A DNA stretch of 64,000 nucleotides from Agaricus subrufescens (Eukaryota > Basidiomycota > Agaricomycetes > Agaricales > Agaricaceae): positions 5,766,001 through 5,830,000 of the forward strand of contig CM057057.1 of NCBI GenBank assembly GCA_029945375.1, read 5' to 3'. Both the position numbers and the translations under genes were made by a program. Below, in pieces: positions 18,106-30,743 of the stretch. Position 1 is the stretch's first letter; each line of letters starts with the position of its first letter. A model generated the notes under the pieces. The model saw nothing but the letters and a program-made list of their open reading frames with translations, did no database searches and was not told the origin of the DNA.

Positions 18106-19269
18106 TTAAACGGGACAGAACCAACCAATTTTATAGTAGACGTGTTCCACCTCCTCCTTCGTATCTGCGTCGTAGGTTAGGACTTGCCTATCCACGACCC
18201 TGAGACAGGGTACTAATGGATCGCAATCTGTCGAAAAGACCTTGTCGACAACGCTAGCCTCAAAGGAGTGCGTGGATCGTTTAGTAACTATGAGATGGAA
18301 AAGGGGTGTCTCGATTGTGGATGGTCGGCGTAAAAGGTGAAGTAGACAAGTCCGGATCCACGGCGCATGTTCAGGTTCATAAATGATATCGGCTCCCAGA
18401 ATAAGATTGAATGGTTTCTCAAATAGACCACCGCGCGTCCCTTCTGGAACGAATGTCGACCAGTCGAGTGGGTGAGCTGCGATGGACACGTTGGATGACG
18501 ATCCATCTGGTGGGAAATTGTACTCGATATTGTTGTGGAGGTTCTCCAGCACGCGCGGATAATAGTCAGTAGCAACGACCTCGATACGCTGATTGATCTC
18601 CAGGTTTAGCTGCTGTATGACTTTGCTGACTGTAAGGCTAACGAGGCCAGTACCAGCACCAAGCTCGAGGATGCGGAAGGCATCAGAGCCTTGGGCATCG
18701 AACCATGCCACATTCAGCCCGAAGGACCCTGGATCTTCTGCAATTAGTTCAGAAAGGACACATGAACCTCCCCACGTTTGAGCACCCACACTACCAAAAT
18801 TATCGTTATCCAACGAGATGTCCGTGATGTGAATAGTTATTGGGACAGATGTATCCGACCCGTCATGGTAGTCGAATACAAAGTCTCGGATAACTTTTCC
18901 AGCCGAGGATGTCCCTGCGCAGACCGCGAGGAGTGAAGCTGCGTTGTGAATTATAGTTTCTTTTCCTTGGTTATCTGCTTCATCCGAGCGATCCAACAAA
19001 GAGACGAGAGCAGTGAGCCATTTGATAGCGTAGGCACGCTCGAAATGATCGGATCGAAGATTCGTCAAGGGGTCGTCGGGACTAAGGGTGGACTGAACAG
19101 CTGGCGTAGAACAACTGATCCGGTCGGGTTTATGACGACGGTAACCTCGCACTTCGGGGTTGTAAATGGAGCGTAGGTAGTTTATTGAATCATTTAGGCA
19201 AGTAATGTTCTTGGCCGAGATGCTTCTAATGGGAGGAAGACAAGATGTTGGGGCCACAGCTCCACCCAT
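18106..19269 (-). CDS. Family-16 (METTL21/FAM86-like) methyltransferase
   Basis: A single uninterrupted 387-codon frame. The C-terminal two thirds is a seven-strand SAM-dependent methyltransferase. Motif I reads ILELGAGTGLVSLTVSKVIQ, the family-16 lead-in is QTWGGSCVLSELI, and the acidic end of strand 2 is VVATDYYPRVLENL. The post-I catalytic region is NLILGADIIYEPEHAPW, where family-16 protein methyltransferases carry a conserved Asp and Tyr. Most characterised relatives methylate lysines on elongation factors or chaperones; which substrate this one uses cannot be read from sequence. The first 130 residues are a helical N-terminal region (FERAYAIKWLTALVSLLDR), as in FAM86/Efm3-like members. 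The ATG at 19269 may be preceded by a short exon, because related proteins often begin close to the LPPIRS motif at residue 11. It is divergent from the small gene at 19686. Confidence 0.82.
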   Translation of the reverse strand: MGGAVAPTSCLPPIRSISAKNITCLNDSINYLRSIYNPEVRGYRRHKPDRISCSTPAVQSTLSPDDPLTNLRSDHFERAYAIKWLTALVSLLDRSDEADNQGKETIIHNAASLLAVCAGTSSAGKVIRDFVFDYHDGSDTSVPITIHITDISLDNDNFGSVGAQTWGGSCVLSELIAEDPGSFGLNVAWFDAQGSDAFRILELGAGTGLVSLTVSKVIQQLNLEINQRIEVVATDYYPRVLENLHNNIEYNFPPDGSSSNVSIAAHPLDWSTFVPEGTRGGLFEKPFNLILGADIIYEPEHAPWIRTCLLHLLRRPSTIETPLFHLIVTKRSTHSFEASVVDKVFSTDCDPLVPCLRVVDRQVLTYDADTKEEVEHVYYKIGWFCPV

Positions 19270-19685
19270 TCACGTGGCGAAAGAGATCCTGGATCTTGGC
19301 CTGAGGGAAGAGCTATCTTGTCGAAGTGAGGTCTGGTTTGCGCCTGCAGTCCGGGCAGACGACTACTCACCGAGGCGCCGCAGTCGTAGTTGAGGTGAGA
19401 AAAACAGACATCCAGAGCTGGCAAATTTTATGGCCGGCGGTGCGCCCGGTCGCCGGCAGCCACTCCGGCCGATCACTAGCCAGTCACCACCAACAGGTCG
19501 CGCGCCGCCCAAGTCGTGGCCGACTCCAGGCGAGATTGCAGACAACACTCAACGTAAGGGTCTAACAGTCAGAATCTGAAAGTTCGAACAACAGAAAGGC
19601 GGCCAGAGGACTAGTACATGTGATTAGTCAGCATACTGCCTATAGAGTGTTTGGTCCTTGTTCGTTGTTTACATTAGCTACCACC
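19270..19685. promoter_or_regulatory. Divergent promoter region
   Basis: About 415 bases between two divergently read genes, the methyltransferase (-) and the small helical protein (+). The segment is GC-rich in its middle (19420-19520), and frames seen there on both strands are compositional. No defined motif is recognised. Confidence 0.4.
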
Positions 19686-20236
19686 ATGTTCTCTCAAAAC
19701 ATGGGATTTGCCTACAACTTTCATCCAGAACAACCTGCGGTAGATCCTAATTCTCCAGAACTGTTCAAAGAGAATCTGCAACTTATTCACGACCATGTCG
19801 TCAATCTCCGGTTGTGCTCCCAGCGAGCATCGGCTGGCATGTGAGTAACTCGTACTCTCCCCACAAAAAGTAAATCGTAGTTGGAAATCATTCAACAGTA
19901 AAAACGCATATCGCGAAAGCCATCCTTATCAGACCCAAGGTCCACAACCTATTTATCTATCTAGTATTTGTTTATCTCATTTATACAGATCACATAAACA
20001 ATGTAAAGCAATTGCTTGACGTTTTGGAAGATCTCATGCGCCAAACTGGTGTCGGCGCTCTTCCCCTTCTTGAGCCAGACGCAGACCGCCAAATACGACC
20101 CCCAACTGAAGCACAACTTATGGACCAAGCAGAGAAAGGCGTGAAGTATTACTTCGAGCAGTTGAAACGAGCACAGGAGAGCGCTGGAGTCGTAGCTAAT
20201 TTGTTAGGCATCGAACATCGTCCTCAAAACCGCTGA
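19686..20236 (+). CDS. Small conserved-looking helical protein, ~147 aa
   Basis: Three exons join in frame. Exon 1 runs from the ATG (MFSQNMGFAYNFHPEQPAVD) to about 19839. A short exon encodes KNAYRESHPYQTQ at about 19900-19940. The last exon starts at about 19990 (DHINNVKQLLDVLEDLMRQ) and ends IEHRPQNR. The product is acidic and strongly helical. It has a heptad-like segment around KQLLDVLEDLMRQ and another around EKGVKYYFEQLKRAQES. The layout (short Pro-rich head, two helices, a VGALPL linker) is what one sees in small subunits of nuclear complexes such as Mediator. I cannot name the family, so function is left open. No signal peptide or membrane segment is present. Confidence 0.7.
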
Positions 20237-20595
20237 TGTTCATTCGCATTTATTTTACGATGATGTTGAGTGTTATTTACGCAGTGTGGTGCACTAGAAT
20301 TCATGCAACATACAGTCTGTTCTCCGCAAAGCAAGCACGCGTGCTTTACAAGATTTCTGCCATTCGCCGCACTCGAACACCCAAGCCAGATGATCTATCT
20401 CATGATTCTCGGGATGTACGCCCGGCATTAGCTGTGGAATCACAAACTTGTATTACTAATGATCCGAGGCTTATGTTGATTTTCATGTACCGCCACCATC
20501 AGTCATTCATTCCGGTAAGTCTGCGATGAGTTGTCCTGCTACCATCGGTTCCTCCATTGACACAGACATCTAGAGGGCGGGTACAAGGGGCGGCC
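20237..20595. other. Intergenic, no gene seen
   Basis: Holds a 97-codon ATG frame (20236-20529) that starts inside the stop region of the previous gene. It lacks any coding character, so it is treated as chance. It probably contains the previous 3' end and the promoter of the thioesterase. Confidence 0.5.
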
Positions 20596-21662
20596 ATGTC
20601 GTCGACCATCCTTTCACGGTTCGTATCTAGAACAAGGATTCCTTCGCAAAAAAATGTCCTTCGTTTTTCCTCAGACTCAGCCCTAACGAAACGCCCTCGT
20701 CCTCGGCCATTTGGCCCTGTGCTTGCATGTACTGCTGCTGCTGCACTAGCTGTTGGCGCCTATACCCTAGGATCCATATATCCACCTGCCACGCTATCTA
20801 TGCTATTTCCCCGACCAGCTCCCGGACCGCCAGCTAATCCGGATTCACCTGAATCACTTGCATACCTAGAAGACCTAGAAGCACAGCTGCAAAACCTTCC
20901 ACTACTACAAAGCCTTAGACGAGCCGCAGACGCGAACGATTGGTACGAAACCCGTCCGTACAAGAATTTTCCGGCGGAGCGACGGGTCAATAGTTTAACC
21001 GGAGGAGCATTACGTGGACCTGGGAAGCTTGGCTGTATCCCCGTAATTCGAGCGAAGAAAGATGAGTCAGAGAGCTATGTGTTCATTCATGTGGGAAGAG
21101 GTTTGTGTGGTCATGATGGAATCGTTCACGGTGGTTTGTTGGCGACCCTGTTAGACGAGTGTTTGGGCCGCACTGTGAGTTGTTTTGCCTGCCAGTTTGT
21201 CATCACATCGCGATTTGCGTTGACCGTTACCTCACAGGCAATCATCAATTTACCCGACCGAGTCGGCGTAACGGCAACATTGTCCTTGAACTACCGAGCT
21301 CCCACCCGTGCGGACCAGGCAAGTGAGATCGTTGCATCGAAGGGCCGTTTCACCTCATTTTCTTCCAGTTCATCGTGATACGGACATCAGTGGTTGAAGC
21401 TCGGGGTCGCAAAGTCAAAGTTAAAGGCCAGATCGAAGACCTTCAAGGCAACCTTTTAGTTGAAGCCGAGTACGTACAATGTTTTCTGCTATGAAAGCGG
21501 GAGGTGAACTAACCTGTGCTATGTAGCACTATGTTTGTTCAACCACGGTATGCCAAGATGCTCAATACGAAAGCCTTGAGAGAGGCGCTTGGTGAAGCTC
21601 CCCAGGAACCTCTCCTTTTGGCGGATGGAGTGAAACTGGAGGCCAAGCCCGAGAAACGTTAA
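20596..21662 (+). CDS. Hotdog (4HBT-type) thioesterase, likely mitochondrial
   Basis: Predicted acyl-CoA thioesterase of the hotdog superfamily. The N-terminus is rich in Arg, Ser and Thr (MSSTILSRFVSRTRIPSQKN), typical of a mitochondrial targeting sequence. A hydrophobic segment follows at residues about 48-63 (LACTAAAALAVGAYTLG). The catalytic domain starts after residue 110. It carries the signature HDGIVHGGLLATLLDECLGR at the end of exon 1, where the HGG turn and the following acidic residue form the active site. After an intron come AIINLPDRVGVTATLSLNYR and RAPTRADQ. A third exon encodes FIVIRTSVVEARGRKVKVKG, and a last exon ends LEAKPEKR. Three introns of about 50-60 bases were inferred from frame continuity. 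The start at 20596 opens the targeting sequence. Fungal relatives sit in or at the mitochondrial inner membrane; the exact substrate is unknown. Confidence 0.85.
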
Positions 21663-22344
21663 TCGAGTCGCCGGTTTGCAAATATCTTTACCTTACCATA
21701 TATCCGGTGGGCGTCCGGTAGGGTGCCCCGGCCTGCTCGGCTCCGTAATTCACCTAGTTGACGTATGTAACTTACGTCGTATAAATGTGTCAATTCTTTT
21801 TGTTTTGGTGCATTATTTCTCGGGCAAAATCATCCTAATTGGTTTATGATTCCTTCTTGTCCAACTATCCAATTACTCACGCCAGATCGAGCGTGTCTTT
21901 CGCGTGCCAAGTTCGCACATACAGAGGAGCCTATGCTTCTGAAACTCTCGGTTACAGTTACGTAGCGCTTTCCCGGGCCGAGTAGTGTAGTGCGGGATCA
22001 AGCAATCACTTAAATGATGAACGTAACCTGAACGTGACTCTCCGTCTCCGACCACCCTTACGCGGCCGTGGCAGGCCCATGGTAATGCAAAAGTCGAGTC
22101 ATAGGCAGGTTGAATCTCTTGATTATAAATTGCAGTCACAAAATGAAATCTCATACACCGTGGAAACCAATACTCAGCTAGCGGTTCTTAAAATCAGGCA
22201 CCCTGGTACCCGACTTGTTCTCCCACCATCAAACGGTAACCGTGCGGCCACGCCATATGTGAACTTCCTATTACAACTACTCGTCTTATTTGCCTTGTAC
22301 TACTGCTGCCACCGGAACTACTGGAAACCCTTCGCCTTCCACAC
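21663..22344. other. Intergenic, no gene seen
   Basis: A 680-base stretch between two plus-strand genes. Frames on both strands (for example 21873-22154 on the minus strand) show no family features. No repeats were noticed. It presumably contains the 3' UTR of the thioesterase and the promoter of the Ser-rich gene. Confidence 0.45.
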
Positions 22345-24160
22345 ATGCGAGGATTGCTGTCATATACCATGCCTCGACCACCCCATCCCGGGCAGCATCC
22401 CGACGTAACCACAGGAAACCTATCCCCTACGACGATTCCAGCTCATGGTATAAACCAACCTCCCACTACTGGCGCTTGTCCTGACGGGTCCGGTTATCGT
22501 AAGAATAATCTCTCTACTTCAATCATCGATTTGGCTTCCTACTCTTCTAATTTTATTCCTAATATGATGCTTCGCGGTAGATTACAAAAAGAAGAACGTC
22601 AACCAAACTACGCCCACCATCCATTTACCAGAGCCAGAACGAAATCTCACACCAAAGGTTGTTATAAAAGCTAATCTTGTTATCACAATTAACTATTCTT
22701 TTCCTTGGTATTAGGATGATATTGCAACGACAGGAAAGGCACACAAACCAAATTTTTCGCTCTCTTCTTTCATAGGCGGCGTTGCCCCTGTAGACGCTAA
22801 GCATCGTGATCCGTCGTCGCCTCGATCGATGTCAGGGGCGCCGGCTCAATATAACACCGACCTCGGCCAGGGACCGAGTCAGGAACATCCAGAGACTGGG
22901 ATACAAAAAAAATTGGAAGCCCTCGAACCAGCAAATACACTACTTCGATTACGAAAGTCATCATCTACCATGTCTCTCAAACTCAAGATTCCCCGACTAA
23001 AAAGCACAAAACAGAAGCGCAAGGACTCGGATGCTCAACTTTCTGCGTCAGATAGTCCGAATTTATCCCTCTCCTCGAATCCAGCCCTTGGATTAGGGTG
23101 GGTAGGGACTCCGAGGAATAGCTCCATTGATTCTACGCCTCCTGGCTCCGAGGAAGGGATCCCTTCGGCAGCAAACAACTTGCCACCACGTTCCACAACT
23201 TCTATAGGCTTGAGAATTGATGAAAAGTCCGCCCCTGCATCATCAAGGCCTGCCACTGCCCCCAATCCAGGGTCTGTCCTGGGGCTCGATTCAGGAGATA
23301 AATTAACTTTACCGGACGACATTCTCGCATCAGTCATCCACGGCTCAGAATACCGCAAGTCAAGAGCTCGACGAGCACACTCTACAACGACTCAGGATGA
23401 TATATTACTCGATGCACGTTCCGTGATTGATAAATATACTAAATCGTGGAGACTTGGCCGACGGGCGAGCGTCTCTGCCGCGACCAACCTGATGTCGTTT
23501 TCCGAATTTCGCCCGCTTTCTGCCGCTCAAACGAATTCACCGTCTCTGAAGCTCGATCAGTACCCGAACAAGAATTCGGATGATGTTAAATTTCCCACAT
23601 CAGCAGATCCTGAGAATTCAGATAGCGAATCAAGTGCGTTCATATCTCCTATAACCTTTGATAGAGTACTCATAAAATATGGTTCTCTTCCACCAGAAGA
23701 CTCTGTGCCGTTGCCGTCACCAGTACTCCAATCATCAACCGAAGACTTGCTCACACCGACAGCACTAGTCTACACCGACATGCCATTCCCTCCCTCTAGC
23801 AATATTTCTCTACGTGATGACCCAGAGCCTCCTGTACGAGACTCCACCTCGACTCCTCCCTCGCGCGCACCTTCTTCGGATGCAGGAGTCTCGACGTCGG
23901 GAATGTCATCCACTACTTCACTTTACACCACCCCTTCCATCAATTCACACTTTCAAAAGAACAAACCCTCAGCGGCTGAGCTGAAACAATGGAGACAAGA
24001 CGTGGAGATGATCATAACCAGCCTTGACGATGAATTTGAAGGAGAGGCTTGCTTGATACGCTTCGAGCCAAAGCATGGTTGGTTCGGTTTTTGGAACAAA
24101 GAAAATATAAGCGACGTCCTCGAGGACCTACGGGCATTGCGCTCTCCAAGGTCGTCGTGA
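22345..24160 (+). CDS. Ser/Pro-rich protein with conserved-looking C-terminus
   Basis: Three exons can be joined: 22345 to about 22497, about 22581 to 22653, and about 22714 to 24160. The joins keep frame (DGSGY to YKKKNVNQ, and NLTPK to DDIATTG). The product, about 550 residues, is mostly low-complexity Ser/Pro/Thr sequence with basic patches (LKIPRLKSTKQKRK). The last 60 residues are denser and look folded: ELKQWRQDVEMIITSLDDEF, then EACLIRFEPKHGWFGFWNKE and SDVLEDLRALRS. I do not recognise a named domain. A second possible start is the ATG at 22369 (MPRPPHPG). There is no signal peptide or membrane segment. The stop codon lies inside a 72-base tandem duplication. Confidence 0.7.
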
Positions 24161-24291
24161 TCGTTGGCCCTTCATAATTTCTCATATCGGTTTTATTCTA
24201 CCATTTCTATTGCCTTCCTAAGGTCGTCGTGATCGTTGGCCCTTCATAATTTCTCGTATCGCTTTTATTCTACCATTTCTATCGCCTTCCT
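24148..24291 (+). repeat. 72-bp tandem duplication across a stop codon
   Basis: Two nearly identical 72-base units lie back to back, 24148-24219 and 24220-24291. Each starts aaggtcgtcgtgatcgttgg and ends attctaccatttct plus a few bases. By eye they differ at three positions. The first unit contains the last codons and TGA of the Ser-rich gene. The second unit therefore repeats those codons and the stop inside the 3' UTR. The low divergence points to a recent duplication. Confidence 0.9.
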
Positions 24292-24585
24292 TTTCCCTCC
24301 ACATGGCTTTGAATCACACAAACGGACTATATTTATTACCAGTCAATGCTCGTTATAATCGGTTTCTGTTGTCTGGCACAATTGTTTTCGCTCTTCGTAT
24401 ACAAATGTATATTCTATCATACTAGAGTAGTTAATTTCAAAATCATCAAATCATATGAATGTTTCCGCTCAGGGGCCAGCCGCCAATAAAAGAAAAGAAA
24501 AAACCCCGCAAGTCAATAATAAAACAATAGGAAACAGCTAAATCGAGGACTATCCTCGCAAATATGGATACTAGTGTGTGGTGGT
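24292..24585. other. Convergent 3' region
   Basis: AT-rich stretch between the Ser-rich gene (+) and the small three-exon gene (-), with runs such as aaaagaaaagaaaaaacc near 24490. No coding potential seen. Likely contains both polyadenylation regions. Confidence 0.5.
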
Positions 24586-25073
24586 TTAATCAGAGGAAGA
24601 GCTCTTCCACTTCAGATCATCGATGCCACGCTGTATTTCTTCTTGACCCCGGCGCGTAATCTCCCCGTTCTCAGCAGCCCCACGTGCCTTGTTACTAATT
24701 GCGTTATCAAGAGTACTCATGCCATACCCCCGAACAGCTTCTCCGGCACCTGAGTTATACATAACTTTCGTGTGAGCAGTAGGAAGTGAAAATGGGAAAA
24801 AATGATATCGAACCGTGGATTATTCGAGCAATTCCCCTTATACCGATCAGCATCAAGTCGCAAATGATAACCGAAAATTCCTTACTTAATTCTGCTTCCT
24901 ATCAGTGAGCCAGGCTTTTCCGCTTTGGCTTCACTGGTGGTACTAGTAGGTGTCAGTCGAGGTGAACGTGCCTCACTGGTTGTAGGGGAGGGAGTTGGGC
25001 GAGGAGGTAGTGCTGGGTGCGTTGGGGGCATCTGTTGAGTTGATTGAGATGATTGAGCTTCAGTGTTGTTCAT
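24586..25073 (-). CDS. Small three-exon protein with Pro/Thr repeats
   Basis: The ATG at 25073 opens MNNTEAQSSQSTQQMPPTHP. A Pro/Thr-rich section follows in which a motif of the form PT-S-TTSEA occurs twice. Exon 1 ends at GSLIGSRI. Two introns of about 50 bases flank a 23-base exon (GIARIIH), and the last exon encodes MYNSGAGEAVRGYGMSTLDN and continues to DDLKWKSSSSD. The phases agree at every junction. The product has about 129 residues. Its C-terminal half is polar and helical (GEITRRGQEEIQRGIDDLKW). No family recognised. The region just upstream is very G-rich on the plus strand and has a TATA-like tataag about 40 bases from the ATG. Confidence 0.55.
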
Positions 25074-25165
25074 GGCGATGTCAAAGTAGGGAGCAAGTGG
25101 GGAGCAGGCGGGGTATAAGTAGGGCAAGTGGAGTACGGGTGGGGCACAAACGGGGCAGGTGAAGT
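25074..25165 (-). promoter_or_regulatory. C-rich promoter repeats with TATA-like box
   Basis: Read on the minus strand, this region has about seven copies of short C-rich words (CCCCACTT, GCCCCAC, TGCCCC). They are followed by a TATA-like CTTATACCCC at about 25111-25121, roughly 40 bases before the ATG at 25073. The density of the words suggests binding sites for a zinc-finger-type activator; this is inferred from sequence only. Confidence 0.4.
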
Positions 25166-25293
25166 GGGGCTTATGACGTTGTGAACGTTGAACGCCGACG
25201 CAGCAACTAATCATCCAGTCTATGCTGCTGAGTCAATGCTTTGCATATCGATCATCATGTTCGCGTATTATACAAGTGGCAAGCACCTCTACA

Positions 25294-25583
25294 CACGGCG
25301 GACAATTAGCTGTCAAATGGAGATAAGGGGTTTGATGTCAAGCGGTTTGTCAGACAACCGTTGATGCGTCATGTCACATGTGTGACGTGGATCCTCCTAG
25401 CATATATTAGACTACTTACCTAGAGTTAGTATAGGAAAGACAACAGGTATCAGTGCATGTATCGTATCTGGAAGTCCTTGTAACAACTTCCATTCATATC
25501 ACTCGATTTGTGAAGCGTCTCTCCTGATTTGACGCATCAGTATTGTACCACTTGACATCAAACCCGCCGTTTTGTCCGCCGTG
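25294..25583. mobile_element. MITE-like element with imperfect terminal inverted repeats
   Basis: The ends are inverted copies. The left end is cacggcggacaa (25294-25305) with gggtttgatgtcaag further in (25328-25342). The right end is cttgacatcaaaccc (25551-25565) with ttgtccgccgtg (25572-25583). A third inverted pair, tgatgcgtca (25362-25371) and tgacgcatca (25530-25539), lies inside. Flanks read aca on both sides, a possible 3-base target duplication. Ends beginning CAC and a 3-base duplication would fit a non-autonomous CACTA-type element. At about 290 bases it is non-coding. Related words (aacccgccg) recur just outside, at about 25678. Confidence 0.6.
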
Positions 25584-25962
25584 ACAACGTTCGTATGTCG
25601 ACCAAGTTGTGTTGCTTATGTAAGATATTTAAATCATATCAACAACTTCCAAATCGAGACTCTCGAGAAGTTGTAAAAACCCGCCGTTCGACCAAGCAAG
25701 AAATGGAGGGTATTTGGCTCTGTGGTTTGCCATGGTCAAGTAACAGCAACAAAGGAGAAACTGCATCAAGACGACGATGAGTTCAACATATTCACGATCG
25801 GTGATCATCAACGTTAGCGAGTCGATCTCGGAGGAGTTTCAAAACGTGGTGTGCCCCAAGCGAAACATGAAATAAGCGATCATCTCACCCAAATATGCGA
25901 TCTTCGCTTGCATTTTGTGCTCTCATTTGTCCATTATTGAACAGCACTACTTGTATAGTATC
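25584..25962. other. Intergenic, no gene seen
   Basis: Between the inverted-repeat element and the CHK1 stop codon. Only short frames. A near-palindrome, cttccaaatcgagactctcgagaag, lies at about 25647-25671. Confidence 0.4.
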
Positions 25963-27958
<1,996 letters not shown>

Positions 27959-28384
27959 AGTGGTCGGAGTCGAGAAACACAAATGAGTACTCTGCAACGC
28001 GTGACATAACGTGAGTGTGACTAATAACCGCAACATCCCTCTCGATTATTTCTCCTGCGAGTCCCTCGTTGGTTGGTTTGTGTCATACATGATAACACTC
28101 AGACATGCCTTACGGATATTGACCTGCCAATGTATGATTGAGGCATTTCACCGCGGGCGGAAAAGAGAATGCGGCGCCTGATGCAGGACCGGATGCTTTA
28201 CCCTATCACCTGTGCGGTCATTTTATAAACAGCCTATGATCTAGGGGACATTACAGTAACACAGAACAGGGGTACAGAATAAATTACAACTATTACTAGA
28301 GCTAGAGCTAGAAGTGGACGGAAAACGGGCTGGGTGTAATCTATATCTAATCAAACACAAGCATATGGACGAACATCCGATAAT
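27959..28384. other. Intergenic, no gene seen
   Basis: Upstream of CHK1 and downstream of the first P450, both on the minus strand. It contains short repeats of the word agctag near 28295. Presumably holds the CHK1 promoter. Confidence 0.45.
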
Positions 28385-30743
28385 CTACAACTCTTCAACG
28401 ACCAAGGGAAGTCCCTTTTCTTCCTCAGCAATGACAGTCCCCTCTTTCGACTGGCTAATATGTCTGACGGATGGCGAAATAATCTGCGAGAGATTCCATA
28501 CGATCTCATCTTGAGTAGCACTTAAATTAAATTTGGTCAGGAGTGTCGAGAGAATGATTTCTGTCAACAATGCTCAGTATCACCTGCAAGACGTCGCTTC
28601 AGATTCGACGACTTACTCATTTCAAGGTCTGCAAATCGATAACCGCTTTGGACTGGTCAGTGATGTTAGGTTTGAGAGATGAATGAGTTACACGTACACG
28701 CAAGATCTTTGACCTCCAAGGAATGACATCCTGTATTGCAAAGACAGATATTGTTCAGTGAGAAATATTGAGTAGATGATCAAGATGATTACTTACATCC
28801 CAGAATAAATGCCCGGTACTTTTTCTTTTGGGCCCTTTTGCTCTAGATCCCCGAACCATCTTTCAGGCTTCCACTCTTTTGCATCCTCACCCCATACCGC
28901 TTCCGACCTGTTGTTGCCAGCGATCCCGACGAAGATAATTGTCCCCGCAGGAACGGAAACGTGCGTTACCTCTTCACCCTTCATGTAGGGCAGAATGCAA
29001 TCCCGTGTAGCACTAATTTTTGTCACTGTTAGTTAGGCACCGACCTCAATGCCGAAAATCTTACATGCGTCGGACAAAAGGTACTGGAGGGTATCTGATG
29101 GTTATGTCAAATACTGATTCTCGTGGTATGGAATGAGCTTACAATCGCAACGTCTCTTTAATCACCGCATCTAGCCACGGGAGCTCAATGACATCTTCGT
29201 AAGCTAGCCGAGTGCTGTCCGAGTTTATACTTTTCTTCCCTCTTTTCTCCTGAATTTCTTGGCGGATCCTGTCCTGGATGTCGGGCCTCCGGGATAATTG
29301 CCACAAAATGCGTGATAGTGATCCCGAAGTGGTATCTTGTGCCCCAAAGATAAGGACGCTAAACGTATTCAACCGACGAAATTCTGTAACAGAAGTGGTA
29401 ACATACGTCATTTGGCCCGTCAGCTCATTTTCGCTAAGCCTCTCGCTTGCAGGAGCTAATTCATTCCTTCGGACTGTTTGACAGTAAACAAAAGCAAATA
29501 GAAATGAAGGAAGACTTACTCAGTGCACTAATCATATCCTTCAATTGGCCTTCTTGAATTTCATGGCCCGACTGAGGGTTCCGTCTAAGCTCTTGTCGTT
29601 TCAACTCTAGGATTTCTTTGGCTCGATCATGCATAACGTCCGACATGTCTTTCAATTTCTGGATGATCGTATTTGGAGTCCACTCAACCAGCTTTCGACG
29701 AAACCATGGAGGGCCTAAGCGCACCAGGAATGGTGCGAATTGTCGGATTAACGAGATTCTAAAGATTGTCGGGCTTGCATAGATCGAATTACTTAAACTC
29801 GGATCAAAATCACTTGCAAGAGTGAGTGCTTACATGAGTTCTTTGATAGCAGACGTATAGGGGTTATTATGAGGAGAATCTAGAGGGTCAAAACTGTAAC
29901 CAAGAACGGTTCTTCCAACTGACTCTAGCGCAACACGGGACATCCAGTCTGAAATGTCAATGGTCTTTGTTTGACTTTCAGCAAGTTGGCAGGATAAAAC
30001 ATCGCACAACTGCAAAAAGTGTTTAACTCTCTCTGACACATAAGATCAATATGATACTCACTTTCTCAGAAATGTTGTACAGGGTCGGTATAATCTGTCG
30101 TAATTGTGGAACTCCGAACACGGAAAGAGTCGCTTTCCGTTGCCGGCGATGTTGCTCTCCTTTTGTGGCTACTAGTCCGGGGCCAAAGACCACCTTATTG
30201 GTCCTACCGTAATTGCATCAGTTTCTGTGAGTCATGTATTTGATAAACATAACACACTCGAGAAAGACATCGGTCTCTTCGAACGCATCGTGTTCCTTGA
30301 TAAGAATGCTCTGAAGAGCTCTTGAATCAGAGACGTACAGCTGTTCATCCTGCAGCAAGTCCACGGCGTCAGGGGCTGTAGATTATGTCGCCTTTCGTTT
30401 CAAGGTCCTCACCCCGAAAAACCCGTAAACTTTTACCATACCACCATATCTTTCCACAAGATTCTGGTGGAATTCCAGCCCTTTCGCATTGAAGAGTTGA
30501 CCCAGGTTTCCTATATCACCTCGATTGGCCTGATGGCGTAACTTATATAACTGACCGCTCACCTTTTACCCATGATTGTGGTTGTGGTCCAGGTATACCC
30601 CGAAGACGCGAAGGCGGAAACCACAATCGCCAAATCCACTTCGACGACCAGGCAACGGCCCACAGCAGAACAAAGCCGCTGAGTATGTTTCCAGCTGGCA
30701 GGAATGTGCGATGTACGATGCTCTGTGGTGTTCTGAAGACCAT
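28385..30743 (-). CDS. Cytochrome P450 monooxygenase 1
   Basis: Heme-thiolate monooxygenase anchored in the ER membrane. The ATG at 30743 gives MVFRTPQSIVHRTFLPAGNI, a membrane segment at residues about 18-38, and the Pro-rich hinge LRGIPGPQPQSW. The I-helix oxygen-binding motif is FGAQDTTSGSLSR, the K-helix ExxR lies in IKETLRL, and the PERF-type motif is WKPERWFGD. The heme loop is split by an intron and reassembles as FLGGQRSC plus GYRFADLEM, giving the invariant Cys ligand. The last exon ends GLPLVVEEL. About ten short introns are needed. All key residues are present, so the enzyme should be active. The heme loop and I-helix resemble the second P450 downstream, but the two differ enough that duplication is not recent. 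Subfamily and substrate cannot be assigned by eye. Confidence 0.88.
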
